From Exiguobacterium sp. Helios (GTDB lineage Bacteria > Bacillota > Bacilli > Exiguobacteriales > Exiguobacteriaceae), in assembly GCF_014524545.1 (NCBI RefSeq), contig NZ_CP053557.1:1079501-1143500 (forward strand): a stretch of 64,000 bases of DNA, in the 5' to 3' direction. Positions within the stretch are counted from its first letter, which is position 1, and every line of letters starts with the position of its first letter. The translations under genes were made by a program, and so were the position numbers. Below the pieces are notes generated by a model that was not told where the DNA came from, searched no databases, and was given only the letters and a program-made list of their open reading frames with translations. Below, piece after piece: positions 1 through 8,279 of this stretch.

Positions 1-25
1 TATTATGTTGAATGGGGGATTTTTG

Positions 26-460
26 ATGGATTTATCAAATCAAAAGCTCGAAACAGAACAAGAAAAATATGCAGATGAAGCTAAAGCGTACATCAATCAA
101 CCTAAAAAAACGAATTCGATGCTGAAACGAGCAATTGATAAAATAAATAAAAACTCAAGTTTATCAGTTGTGTTCTCGCCGGTCCGCTTATTTGTCGACA
201 TGGTTCGCTCTTACCAATCAGGAGAATATCGAAATATTCGCCGGACGACGATTTTGAAAGTCATCGGTGCTTTGATCTATCTCGTTTCTCCGATTGACCT
301 GGTCCCTGATTTTGTACTTGGATTTGGTTTTGCGGATGATATCGCCATCGTTCTGTTCGTGACAAAAACAGTGTTTGAAGAATTGACACGTTTTAGTGAC
401 TGGCAAGATGAGCAACAAAAAGCAAGCACACAACCGCTTCAAAGTGAAGATGCGTATTAA
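26..460 (+). CDS. DUF1232 (YkvA-like) membrane-associated protein
   Basis: A protein of 144 residues whose second half matches the DUF1232/YkvA family: a hydrophobic stretch with the typical SPIDLVPD core around residues 90-105, followed by an acidic turn and a second hydrophobic segment. The family is widespread in Bacillales and its role is unknown. An ATG at position 5 is in frame, but the GGGGGA at 14-19 lies just before the ATG at 26, so I use the latter. The gene ends at a strong terminator and stands alone in the visible sequence; anything upstream lies outside the window. Confidence 0.8.
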   Translation: MDLSNQKLETEQEKYADEAKAYINQPKKTNSMLKRAIDKINKNSSLSVVFSPVRLFVDMVRSYQSGEYRNIRRTTILKVIGALIYLVSPIDLVPDFVLGFGFADDIAIVLFVTKTVFEELTRFSDWQDEQQKASTQPLQSEDAY

Positions 461-478
461 TCGGATGGATTGATCCTA

Positions 479-514
479 CCCTGCCGCTGACATGGAGTCA
501 GCGACGGGGTTTTT
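479..514 (+). terminator. Rho-independent terminator after the DUF1232 gene
   Basis: A GC-rich hairpin with 12-13 bp arms (CCCTGCCGCTGAC pairing with GTCAGCGACGGGG, one mismatch) and a short loop is followed directly by five T residues. Confidence 0.85.
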
Positions 515-604
515 AGCCGTGAAACCGAACACGATTTCTGTACGCTACCTCAAAAGTTCGTTACACTGGAGTTAGAAGAAAAATCCAGTGAAAGGGGGGG
601 AATC

Positions 605-1189
605 ATGGCTTGGCATTCGTGGATTGAATCGTATGGCTATTTCGGAATGATGTTGACGTTAATGTTTCCATTTTTACCGAGTGAAGTACCGTTAGCTTAT
701 GCGGGCTACCTGGTACATACGACGCAATTTAATCTCATTATCATGTTGATCGTCGCAGTACTCAGTTTCGTGATTAGTCAAAACATCTTTTTTACGATTG
801 GTCGGCTCGGAAGTGACCGTCTGCTTGCCCGTGTATTTAAATGGTTTCGGATTTCTGAAACGAAGATGAATCAGTTTCAACGTCAAATGGACACACGCGG
901 CCGTTTTATCCTGTTGTTGTCGCCGATGTGGCGGATGGGATTTGCCATCGGGGCCGGATTAACAGGTGTTTCACGGTGGACGTTCACAGTTGCCACGACA
1001 ATCTCCTTTTTTGCCTGGTCAGTCTTTTTCATTTGGGGCGGGAAAAAACTGGGGCATGGTATGATGGGACGGCATCATGAACTCCATCACTATACACCTT
1101 GGTTCATCGGGTTATTCGTATTCGGAGCCGGATATGTCTATTTCCGGAAGAAAACGCTTATGAAAAAACAAAACGCTTTAAAAAAATAG
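605..1189 (+). CDS. DedA/VTT-family integral membrane protein
   Basis: A 194-residue polytopic membrane protein of the DedA (SNARE-associated, VTT domain) type. It has an N-terminal amphipathic start, a re-entrant region around FLPSEVPLAYAG (residues 20-35), and the conserved arginine-containing loop near residues 110-125 (SPMWRMGFAIGAGLTG), then two C-terminal hydrophobic segments. DedA proteins move lipids such as undecaprenyl phosphate or phosphatidylethanolamine across the membrane and support envelope homeostasis; the substrate here cannot be told. The ATG has a strong AAAGGGGGG site at 591-600. It is 12 bases upstream of a HAD phosphatase gene, so the two are probably co-transcribed. 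Confidence 0.8.
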   Translation: MAWHSWIESYGYFGMMLTLMFPFLPSEVPLAYAGYLVHTTQFNLIIMLIVAVLSFVISQNIFFTIGRLGSDRLLARVFKWFRISETKMNQFQRQMDTRGRFILLLSPMWRMGFAIGAGLTGVSRWTFTVATTISFFAWSVFFIWGGKKLGHGMMGRHHELHHYTPWFIGLFVFGAGYVYFRKKTLMKKQNALKK

Positions 1190-1201
1190 AGGAGTGTTCA
1201 T

Positions 1202-1828
1202 ATGGCAGTGATTTTATTTGATATCGACGGAACATTGATTGATTCAACCAATCAAATGACGGAGGCAATTCATCTGGCGATGGAAGATATGCCGCATCTT
1301 GTCAAACCATCAAAAGAGAGTGTGCAGTCCAGTTATGGTTTGGCAGGGAATGCTTTTTGGAGAAAAGCGATTCCGGATGCTTCAGAAGAAGATATTCGCG
1401 CGATTCGAAAAAAACGTCACCATCATCTAGAACAGACGATGGCGGGACAGGATGTTTTGTTTGACGGGATTCGTGAGACGTTAGAAACGTTAACCAAACA
1501 TGGACACATCGTTTCGACAGCAAGCAATTGTGGCGTTCACTATTTGAATCTAGTGCTCGACAGTCAAAACATTCGCTCGTATTTCACAAGTCCGAAATGT
1601 CTGGAGTCGGTTCAAGGGAAACAAAAAGCCGATATTCTAGCAGCCCATCGAGATGAATTCGGAGCGGTCGAATATTTGATGGTGGGAGACCGTTCATCGG
1701 ATGTCGAAGCAGCACGGATCCAACAGATGCCCGTTGCGATTTGCCGGTTCGGTTTCGGAACGGAACAGGAGTGGAATTCGGCTGATTATCAGTTAGAGAC
1801 ACCGATGGACGTATTGAAATACGTGTAA
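1202..1828 (+). CDS. HAD-superfamily phosphatase (phosphoglycolate phosphatase-like)
   Basis: A 208-residue haloacid dehalogenase family hydrolase. Motif I is DIDGT with nucleophile Asp7 and acid/base Asp9; motif II is the VSTASN stretch near residue 102; a lysine lies in the GKQKAD segment near residue 139; motif IV is VGDRSSD around Asp163. An all-helical C1 cap lies between motifs I and II. This is the layout of phosphoglycolate phosphatase and pyrophosphatase PpaX relatives, but the substrate cannot be fixed from sequence. It follows the DedA-like gene closely with an AGGAG site (1191-1195) and ends at a terminator shared with the convergent gene. Confidence 0.8.
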   Translation: MAVILFDIDGTLIDSTNQMTEAIHLAMEDMPHLVKPSKESVQSSYGLAGNAFWRKAIPDASEEDIRAIRKKRHHHLEQTMAGQDVLFDGIRETLETLTKHGHIVSTASNCGVHYLNLVLDSQNIRSYFTSPKCLESVQGKQKADILAAHRDEFGAVEYLMVGDRSSDVEAARIQQMPVAICRFGFGTEQEWNSADYQLETPMDVLKYV

Positions 1829-1837
1829 TAAAGATAC

Positions 1838-1876
1838 AAAAAAGAAGCGATGCTGACAGCGTCGCTTCTTTTTTGT
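1838..1876. terminator. Bidirectional terminator between HAD gene and pfoR-like gene
   Basis: A perfect inverted repeat (AAAAAAGAAGCGA against TCGCTTCTTTTTT, 11-base loop) gives a hairpin with U-runs on both strands, between the stop codons of two convergent genes. Confidence 0.85.
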
Positions 1877-1877
1877 A

Positions 1878-2939
1878 TCAATCAAAATCGAGCCGGTATT
1901 GTTCATGATTTGTCCATGGACGGAAACGACGGAATAAGTGGTGGAATAAGAGACAAAGAAGAATCGGTAAAATGATGAAGAGTCCGAAGACAACCGAGAT
2001 ATTGCCCCATGTCCAACCGCCGGTTATTAAATGTAACGCATTGATCGGTCCGATCAGGCCTGACATGCCGAAACCGGCACTGAACGGGGTTCCTTGAATC
2101 CCAAGAACACCAGCCAGTCCGCCGAGAACTGCTGCACTGCACATGACAGGTAAAATCATGATAGGGTTTCGGATGAAATTTGCCATCTGGATTTTAGGAG
2201 ATCCTAAAAAATGAGCAATAGAAGTACCCCGTGAATTGGCTTGCCAACCGGCAATCGCAAGTCCGAAACCGGCGGCACAGACACCTAAGTTGGCAGCACC
2301 GGCGGCAACACCGGATAAGCTGATTGCAGTTGCGATTCCGACGGTCGACAACGGAGAGACAATCAGGACAGAGAAGATGACGGCTAACGTGATGCCCATC
2401 AACACAGGTTGAAGGACCGTAAAATGAGTAATCAACTGACCGATACTGGCAGTGATTTTTGTGACATAAGGATAGGTCAGGACACCGATTCCGCCTGCTC
2501 CGACAATAATTAAAGTCGGAATGACGAGGACAGTATACGTTTTAAACCGATTGCCGATCCACATAACGAGAGCCGTTGCAATGGCAGCCGTTAGTCCGGC
2601 ATTGATGACATCCCCCGTGCCGACGAATAAGTAACCTGCTGTATCGGTCCGGCTGGCGACACCTGATCCAACGACAGTCGCGAGACCAATCGATGTAGTC
2701 TCGATGGGCGACGTCTTAAACTGCATCGCTACGGCGACACCAATCACCATCGGTAACAAACGCATCGCAAGCGCGGTAGAGTCGATGATATGTTGGGCGG
2801 GAGAAAAGTACGGAAGCAAGGCTTTGGCGAGTTCGCCAAGTAAGGCTCCGGGGATAAGTGCAACTAAAATCCCGATACTAAGACCGTTTAACACATGGAT
2901 TCCGAATTGGCGGTCAAACCTTTTCGAAGTTGCCTTCAT
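1878..2939 (-). CDS. PfoR-family / PTS EIIC-like membrane protein
   Basis: A 353-residue protein with about ten hydrophobic helices, matching the EIIC-like family that includes Clostridium perfringens PfoR (once called a toxin regulator). Recognisable segments are the N-terminal IGILVALIPGALLGEL, the long Ala/Gly-rich core, and GWTWGNISVVFGL near the C terminus. No EIIA or EIIB domain is fused or adjacent, so sugar phosphotransfer by this protein alone is unproven; it may be a permease for an unknown substrate. The start is the ATG at 2939, eight bases after an AAGGAG; an upstream in-frame GTG at 2948 overlaps that site. Confidence is high for the family and low for the substrate. Confidence 0.75.
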   Translation of the reverse strand: MKATSKRFDRQFGIHVLNGLSIGILVALIPGALLGELAKALLPYFSPAQHIIDSTALAMRLLPMVIGVAVAMQFKTSPIETTSIGLATVVGSGVASRTDTAGYLFVGTGDVINAGLTAAIATALVMWIGNRFKTYTVLVIPTLIIVGAGGIGVLTYPYVTKITASIGQLITHFTVLQPVLMGITLAVIFSVLIVSPLSTVGIATAISLSGVAAGAANLGVCAAGFGLAIAGWQANSRGTSIAHFLGSPKIQMANFIRNPIMILPVMCSAAVLGGLAGVLGIQGTPFSAGFGMSGLIGPINALHLITGGWTWGNISVVFGLFIILPILLCLLFHHLFRRFRPWTNHEQYRLDFD

Positions 2940-3130
2940 AAAAATCACTCCTTATGTATCACTTTTGTGCATAACAGTATAAAAGCGATGGATTGTGTTT
3001 AATCATACGAAAGTCTCTGTAGCACGTCAAGGTAAAAATGGAATTTTCTGAAAAAAATAAAGGCAAAGTATTCGCACTCACAGGATAGGACTGCTAGAGT
3101 GAAAGAGTAAAAATCGGGGAGGGAACAGTT

Positions 3131-4123
3131 ATGTCAGAACAACAAATCGTATTAGCCAACAGACCGGACGGACGTCCGACACGGGAGACGTTCCGGTACG
3201 AAAAGATTGAACTGAATGAGTTGCAAACGGATCAAATCCTGTTAGAGACGCTTTATATCTCAGTTGATCCATACATGCGGGGACGAATGAACGATTCCCG
3301 CTCTTACTCTCAGCCATTCGAACTGGATGCACCGATTCAAGGAGGCGTAGTCGCACGTGTCATCGAATCAAAAGCGGATACACTCGAAGTCGGCGACATC
3401 GTCGTCGGAATGCTTGATTGGGCAACAAAATTAGTCGTGGACGCCAAACAAGTCCGTAAAATTGATGCATCATTGGCACCTGTCTCAACGGCACTTGGTG
3501 TACTTGGGATGACTGGTATGACGGCTTATTTCGGATTACTGGATATCGGGAATCCACAGCCCGGTGAAACGGTTGTCGTCTCGGCAGCAGCCGGAGCAGT
3601 CGGCTCGATTGTCGGACAAATTGCTAAAATCAAAGGTGCACGGGTCGTCGGTATTGCGGGAAGTGATGAAAAAATTCAGTATCTCAAAGAAGAACTCGGA
3701 TTTGATGAAGTCATCAATTACAAAACGGAGCAAATCGGAGAAGCACTCGATCGGACCTGTCCGGACGGCGTCGATGTCTATTTTGAAAATGTCGGCGGGG
3801 AAATCGGTGATGCAGTACTCAACCGCTTAAATCCATTTGCCCGTATCCCGGTCTGTGGAGCAATTTCCGGTTACAATGAAAAAGAAGATATTGGGCCACG
3901 TGTGCAATCCAAACTGATCATCGCCCGTGCCCGGATGCAAGGTTTCTTAGTCGGAGATTACGGAAAACGTTTTAAAGAGGCAGCGGAACAGCTGGGGCAA
4001 TGGGTCAATAATGGTGAATTAAAGTATGAAGAAACGATTTTTGAAGGGTTTGATCAAGTGCCGGATGCGTTTCTCGGACTGTTTGATGGTTCGAATACAG
4101 GAAAATTGTTGGTCAAGTTATAA
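3131..4123 (+). CDS. NADP-dependent oxidoreductase, zinc-free MDR family (YfmJ/CurA-like)
   Basis: A 330-residue medium-chain dehydrogenase/reductase lacking zinc ligands. It carries the leukotriene B4 12-hydroxydehydrogenase/curcumin-reductase signature: a SVDPYMRGRM start near residue 45, then a Rossmann fold with AAAGAVGS at about residues 153-160 and a C-terminal dimer segment ending TGKLLVKL. Such enzymes reduce the activated double bond of alpha,beta-unsaturated ketones and aldehydes with NADPH. B. subtilis YfmJ is the closest described relative I can name. A GGGGAGGG site precedes the ATG. The gene is monocistronic, flanked by a divergent gene and a terminator. Confidence 0.85.
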   Translation: MSEQQIVLANRPDGRPTRETFRYEKIELNELQTDQILLETLYISVDPYMRGRMNDSRSYSQPFELDAPIQGGVVARVIESKADTLEVGDIVVGMLDWATKLVVDAKQVRKIDASLAPVSTALGVLGMTGMTAYFGLLDIGNPQPGETVVVSAAAGAVGSIVGQIAKIKGARVVGIAGSDEKIQYLKEELGFDEVINYKTEQIGEALDRTCPDGVDVYFENVGGEIGDAVLNRLNPFARIPVCGAISGYNEKEDIGPRVQSKLIIARARMQGFLVGDYGKRFKEAAEQLGQWVNNGELKYEETIFEGFDQVPDAFLGLFDGSNTGKLLVKL

Positions 4124-4132
4124 GAAGACGTC

Positions 4133-4177
4133 AAAAAAGGTTTTGCTTTCCTTTATGGGAGAGCAAAACCTTTTTTT
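4133..4177. terminator. Terminator after the MDR oxidoreductase
   Basis: A long A/T-edged hairpin (AAAAAAGGTTTTGCT against AGCAAAACCTTTTTTT) with U-runs on both strands. It lies between two convergent genes and probably serves both. Confidence 0.85.
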
Positions 4178-4191
4178 ATGGAAAATCCTAT

Positions 4192-4353
4192 TTATTGATC
4201 AGCGGGATCTTTTTTTAATTCTTCCAAGTCTGGATCCGGATGCTGTGTTTCAGCCGGTTTGATACCGGGATCAGATGTTTCCGCGGGTTCCGGATCCGGG
4301 TGTAAACCGACATCTGCTGTTTTGTTTGGCAAGTCTTGTTTTTTATCCGTCAT
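4192..4353 (-). CDS. Small acidic Pro/Asp/Glu-rich protein, 53 aa
   Basis: Reading the reverse strand from an ATG at 4353 gives 53 codons ending in TAA at 4192. The product starts MTDKKQDLPNKTADVG and is hydrophilic and acidic, with two related segments (HPDPEPAET and HPDPDLEE, each preceded or followed by PAET-like text). There is no signal peptide, cysteine or hydrophobic helix. I do not recognise the family; it is probably intrinsically disordered. Support for a real gene: an AGGGAG site ahead of the ATG, a sigmaB-like promoter about 40 bases upstream (4396-4420), and a bidirectional terminator just after the stop. The promoter type suggests a general-stress gene. Confidence 0.6.
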   Translation of the reverse strand: MTDKKQDLPNKTADVGLHPDPEPAETSDPGIKPAETQHPDPDLEELKKDPADQ

Positions 4354-4395
4354 GATTCTGTCATCTCCCTTATCATCAATACTTTTCTTTTACAT

Positions 4396-4420
4396 TTACC
4401 CCAATTGATTGTTCTAAAAC
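4396..4420 (-). promoter_or_regulatory. sigmaB-like promoter for the 53-aa gene
   Basis: On the reverse strand GTTTTA (complement of 4415-4420) and GGGTAA (complement of 4396-4401) are 13 bases apart, close to the sigmaB consensus GTTTAA-N12-15-GGGTAT. A start of transcription near 4388 would leave a leader of about 35 bases carrying the ribosome binding site. Confidence 0.45.
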
Positions 4421-4632
4421 GAAAAGCGACAGGTTTGAGTTCATTGTTTTGTGCGAAACACGTTGTGAACCAAATCGACTCCACGCATTTTTGTCCTGAT
4501 TTCATGACGAATGTCCGGAAAACCGTTAAAGGCTTCACCAAGTCTTTACAAAAACCTTGCAGATCCTTTAAGTCTCCTTTGAACTGGACTCGTAGACTGA
4601 TAGGGAGATGAAAGAAGGAAGGGTGTATACGC

Positions 4633-7275
4633 GTGAGTGGACAACAATTTAAAAAAGCAGTCATGAAACAACTTCAATGGGTACGCGAGGAGAAGCAACG
4701 GCTTCGATTGGAATCAAAGGCAAGTGTTGCTTCCATTGAACGTTTACAGAAACTCCCGGTACTGACGATGAAGACCGGAATCCGGCCTAATACTTCCGGA
4801 CGTCCTTCAACAACAACGACTTATCACGAACAAAGTAACAGCGGATTGTTACAGGAGATTGCATATGCAGATATTCCCCTGCACAGCGGAACGCGTTATT
4901 TTGAGCAGCGGCCACTGGAAGTCGCCATCGTCTGTTCCGAATTCATGTATGCCTACTATCAAGATGCGCTCCACTTACACTACGTCAATCCGGCAACGTT
5001 TGAAGAGGTATTTGAAAAACCGATTGACCTGTTCCTGGTCGTATCCTCATGGAAAGGACTTCAGGGAGATGACTGGAAAGGTGTCGCCACACCGACCTCC
5101 AAAAAACGGGCCCGTCTGATGGAAATGATTCGGCAGGTGAAGGGGAAAGAAATACCGGTTGTTTTTCAATCGACAGAGGATCCAAGCAACTTTGACCGTT
5201 TTAGTGATGTGGCAAAGGAAGCGGATTATATTTTGACGTCAGACGAAGCGATGATTCCGGAATATCAGGTGTTATGCGGGCATGACCGGATTGAAGCGAC
5301 GACGTTCGGGGTGAATCCAATCATCCATAATCCGATTGGTGCGACACGCAGTCGAAATAAACACGTGTTGTTTGCCGGCAGCTGGATGGCAAAGTATCCG
5401 GAGCGTGTCAAAGACACCGAGATGTTATTTGATGGTGTCTTACGTTCCGATCATACACTCGATATCGTTGACCGCAACTATCAGTTGAACTTACCGGATT
5501 ATCATTTTCCGCAACGTTACGTCTCGCGCGTCGCACCATCGATTCCTTATGAGACATTGCAACAAGTCAGTAAGTGTTATGACTGGGTGTTGAATTTAAA
5601 CAGCATTAAATATAGTAAAACGATGTGTGCACGACGAATCTATGAATCCCAAGCACTCGGAAATCTGATTTTGTCGAATTACAGCATCGCCGTCAACAAT
5701 GATTTTCCGAACGTGTTTACCGTCCATGATCATCAAGAGGCGCAAGCGATTTTAGAACGTACGACCGGGGATGACGTGAAGCGACTCCGGGCAGAAGGCA
5801 TTCGTTCCGTCATGTCATCCCATACCGTCTATGACCGGATTGATCAGATGGCCCGCTTGCTGAAATTACCTGTCCAGCCGTTGCGACGAAAACTCCTGGT
5901 TGTCTTACGAAAAGTGACACCGGAGCTAAACCGGATGCTAGAACACCAAACCGTATCACCGGATTGGATTTACCGCGAAGAAGACCTGACGAAAGAATTA
6001 TACGAGCAGACCGATTTAGTCGCTGTACTTGATGGGACGGAGTCATACGGAGAGTACTACCTTGAAGATTTAGTGAACGGATTTAAATACAGTGATGCCA
6101 GCATTGTCCGTAAAACAGCTCAAGATGAGATACCATTCGTCATTCAGGACGAGCTGGGCCGGACGGGTGGCAGTATGATTTGGCGTGCTGACTTTTCTTA
6201 TGAACAGTTCAGTGAAGGGAAGATGGCAGGCAAAACATTGCTTCTTGATGCACTCGAGTGGAACGAACAAGGGAAGTCATCTGCTGTTGAAACACCGATA
6301 CTGTCCGTCGTCGTGCCGATTTTTAATAATGGATATCATCTCACGTATAAATGCTTTGCCAGTTTAAAACGAATGGATCGATTTGCCGAGACGGAAATTA
6401 TCTTAGTGGATGATGGATCAACAGACCGGATGACGTTACTAGCGATTAATCGTCTCGCGCGACGACACGGCAACGTCGTAACCTACCTGTTCCCGACAGG
6501 CGGAAGCGGCAGTGCGTCACGTCCGCGCAATAAGGGTGTTGAACTGGCGCGTGCCGAACGGATTGCGTTCCTGGATCCTGATAACGAAGTGTTGAGTGAC
6601 CGGTATGCCGAATTGTTGAAGGAACTCGATCAAGACCCGACACTCGATTTTGCAGTCGGACATATGAAAAAGCTGGCCGAAAAAACAAGTATCATCGCTT
6701 TACCGAAAGTTCGGAAAGAAGGACGGATGGTTTGCGATCAACCTAAAACGTATTTGCTAGAGAACCGCTTTTCCGTCCAAAGTATTCAAGCGTTAGTCGT
6801 CAAGAAAAGCTTTTTGCAGAATCATCAGCTGGAGCAAGTCGTCGGAGCCGTCGGACAAGACTCCTTGTTTTTCCAAGAAATGATGTTGCATGCGGACCGT
6901 GTCTTACTCGTCAACCGTGTCATTCATTATTACTACGCCGCAGTAGCAGGTTCGACTGTCAACTCCCTGACCGTTCGCTTCTTTGAACGCAGCGTCGTCC
7001 GGGAAAAGGCCCGGGCTGAAAAGTTTGCACGTTATGGTGTCCTCGATGCCTACAAAGAAACCCGCTTCGAACACTTTTTTGAACATTGGTATTTGGTGAA
7101 ACTTCGTTACTGCAGTGATAAAGATTTTGGTCCGAGCGTCGCGCTCCTCCGAATGATTGTCGCTTTTTATGAACCGGTGACATTGACGAATCCGTTGATC
7201 CGCCGATTCGTTGAACTTGCGGATAAAAAACAGACTGATGCTATTCAAGCATTGTTATTAGAGGAGGTACGGTGA
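4633..7275 (+). CDS. Two-domain glycosyltransferase (CgeB-like GT-B part plus GT2 part)
   Basis: An 880-residue protein with two transferase regions. Residues about 95-420 resemble the CgeB/YkvP family of GT-B enzymes, including a stretch with the MCARRIYESQALGN motif typical of the nucleotide-sugar site. Residues about 553-880 are a GT2 (GT-A fold) domain: SVVVPIFNN start, DDGS, then a DxD-like LDPDN. A basic N-terminal 90 residues and a middle linker join them. No transmembrane helix is seen, so it should act on the cytoplasmic face. The start is a GTG with GGAAGG 11 bases upstream. It opens the wall-polysaccharide locus and likely builds a repeat unit, perhaps adding two different sugars. 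The sugars are unknown. Confidence 0.75.
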   Translation: MSGQQFKKAVMKQLQWVREEKQRLRLESKASVASIERLQKLPVLTMKTGIRPNTSGRPSTTTTYHEQSNSGLLQEIAYADIPLHSGTRYFEQRPLEVAIVCSEFMYAYYQDALHLHYVNPATFEEVFEKPIDLFLVVSSWKGLQGDDWKGVATPTSKKRARLMEMIRQVKGKEIPVVFQSTEDPSNFDRFSDVAKEADYILTSDEAMIPEYQVLCGHDRIEATTFGVNPIIHNPIGATRSRNKHVLFAGSWMAKYPERVKDTEMLFDGVLRSDHTLDIVDRNYQLNLPDYHFPQRYVSRVAPSIPYETLQQVSKCYDWVLNLNSIKYSKTMCARRIYESQALGNLILSNYSIAVNNDFPNVFTVHDHQEAQAILERTTGDDVKRLRAEGIRSVMSSHTVYDRIDQMARLLKLPVQPLRRKLLVVLRKVTPELNRMLEHQTVSPDWIYREEDLTKELYEQTDLVAVLDGTESYGEYYLEDLVNGFKYSDASIVRKTAQDEIPFVIQDELGRTGGSMIWRADFSYEQFSEGKMAGKTLLLDALEWNEQGKSSAVETPILSVVVPIFNNGYHLTYKCFASLKRMDRFAETEIILVDDGSTDRMTLLAINRLARRHGNVVTYLFPTGGSGSASRPRNKGVELARAERIAFLDPDNEVLSDRYAELLKELDQDPTLDFAVGHMKKLAEKTSIIALPKVRKEGRMVCDQPKTYLLENRFSVQSIQALVVKKSFLQNHQLEQVVGAVGQDSLFFQEMMLHADRVLLVNRVIHYYYAAVAGSTVNSLTVRFFERSVVREKARAEKFARYGVLDAYKETRFEHFFEHWYLVKLRYCSDKDFGPSVALLRMIVAFYEPVTLTNPLIRRFVELADKKQTDAIQALLLEEVR

Positions 7276-8279
7276 TGCCAACAAAACAGATGACACGACC
7301 AAAAGATGAAATCCGTGCCGCTTATTATGACCAACTCGGAGTCCAGTTCGGAAAAAAAGTCCGCTCACGGATTCACTGGATTATTCGCGAGACAAAGGGC
7401 AGTCAGATTCTCGACATCGGTTGTTCAGGAGGACTCGTCCCGATTTTACTCGGTCGTGAAGGGAAACAGGTTGTGGGAATCGATGTCTCACCGGAAGCCA
7501 TCACAGAGTCAAGACAAGCATTGGAAAAAGAAGCACGTTCGGTCAAAGAGTTGATTCAGTTTGAAGAAGCCAATCTGATGACGTTTTCAAACAGTCAACG
7601 TTTTGATACGGTCTTGATGACGGAAGTTCTCGAGCATATCGGCGAACCTGAACGTTTTGTCCAAAAAGCCTGTTCCTTCCTGAAACCGGGTGGACGGCTT
7701 GTCGTAACGGTTCCGTTTGGTGTCAATGACTATGCTGACCATAAGCGGACGTATTATTTACGTCATTTGTTGGAGCAATTGACACCCTATGGAACGATTG
7801 ATCGATTGGAGCGGATGGACAAGTGGTTAGGCGTGATTGTGACGCTTCATGAGGAAAAACAACCGGTCCGCAGTATGACGAATCAAGAAATCGACTGGTT
7901 GGAAACGGCTTTTGAAGCAATCGAGCGGATGCATTTGACTGAAATCGTTCGATTAAAAAACCAGCAAAAGAAATGGGAGCAGAAACAGCTGAAACAGCAG
8001 ACCAATGAGCAGGAATATGCGGAGTTATCATCAGAACATGAGCGGCTGTTACAACAAGTGACCGAACAAGAAGAAACGATTGCACTGTTGGCACAACAGT
8101 ATCAGTTGGTCCTCGAACGGTATGAAGGAGCACTTGTATCGAATCTGGATGTCTTGGAGGCGAATACGCAATGGAAATTAAAATACCGATCACTGGCAAA
8201 TTCAAAACTTGGAAAAATCGCCGTCCGTTACTGGAAGTTCCGACGAAAGCTCAAACAAAGACGGGCCCGGAGACGATGA
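7275..8279 (+). CDS. SAM-dependent methyltransferase with C-terminal coiled coil
   Basis: A 334-residue class I methyltransferase. The SAM-binding motif I is ILDIGCSGGLVP near residue 40, motif II is VVGIDVSPEA, and a VLMTEVLEHIGEP segment follows, as in UbiE/UbiG-like folds. From about residue 215 to 305 the protein is rich in Glu, Gln and Lys with heptad spacing, a likely coiled coil, and it ends in a very basic tail. Coiled-coil methyltransferases can cap or measure glycan chains (WbdD in E. coli O9a is the known case), so a chain-terminating role is possible but unproven. The ATG overlaps the stop of the upstream gene and follows GAGGAGG by seven bases; the GTG three bases earlier is less likely. 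Confidence 0.75.
   Translation: MPTKQMTRPKDEIRAAYYDQLGVQFGKKVRSRIHWIIRETKGSQILDIGCSGGLVPILLGREGKQVVGIDVSPEAITESRQALEKEARSVKELIQFEEANLMTFSNSQRFDTVLMTEVLEHIGEPERFVQKACSFLKPGGRLVVTVPFGVNDYADHKRTYYLRHLLEQLTPYGTIDRLERMDKWLGVIVTLHEEKQPVRSMTNQEIDWLETAFEAIERMHLTEIVRLKNQQKKWEQKQLKQQTNEQEYAELSSEHERLLQQVTEQEETIALLAQQYQLVLERYEGALVSNLDVLEANTQWKLKYRSLANSKLGKIAVRYWKFRRKLKQRRARRR

Noticed and set aside
551-562. CAAAAGTTCGTT, also present at 10828-10839
   Set aside because: A 12-base match between two gaps is expected by chance in a window this size, and the flanks do not agree.
4534-4550. TTCACC-N5-TTTACA before the polysaccharide locus, repeated at 62754-62770 before the Na/Pi gene, looking like PhoP boxes
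   Set aside because: Only two half-sites occur at each place, and at the Na/Pi gene the second copy overlaps the -10 of a good sigmaA promoter. Chance matches of this length are expected in 64 kb.
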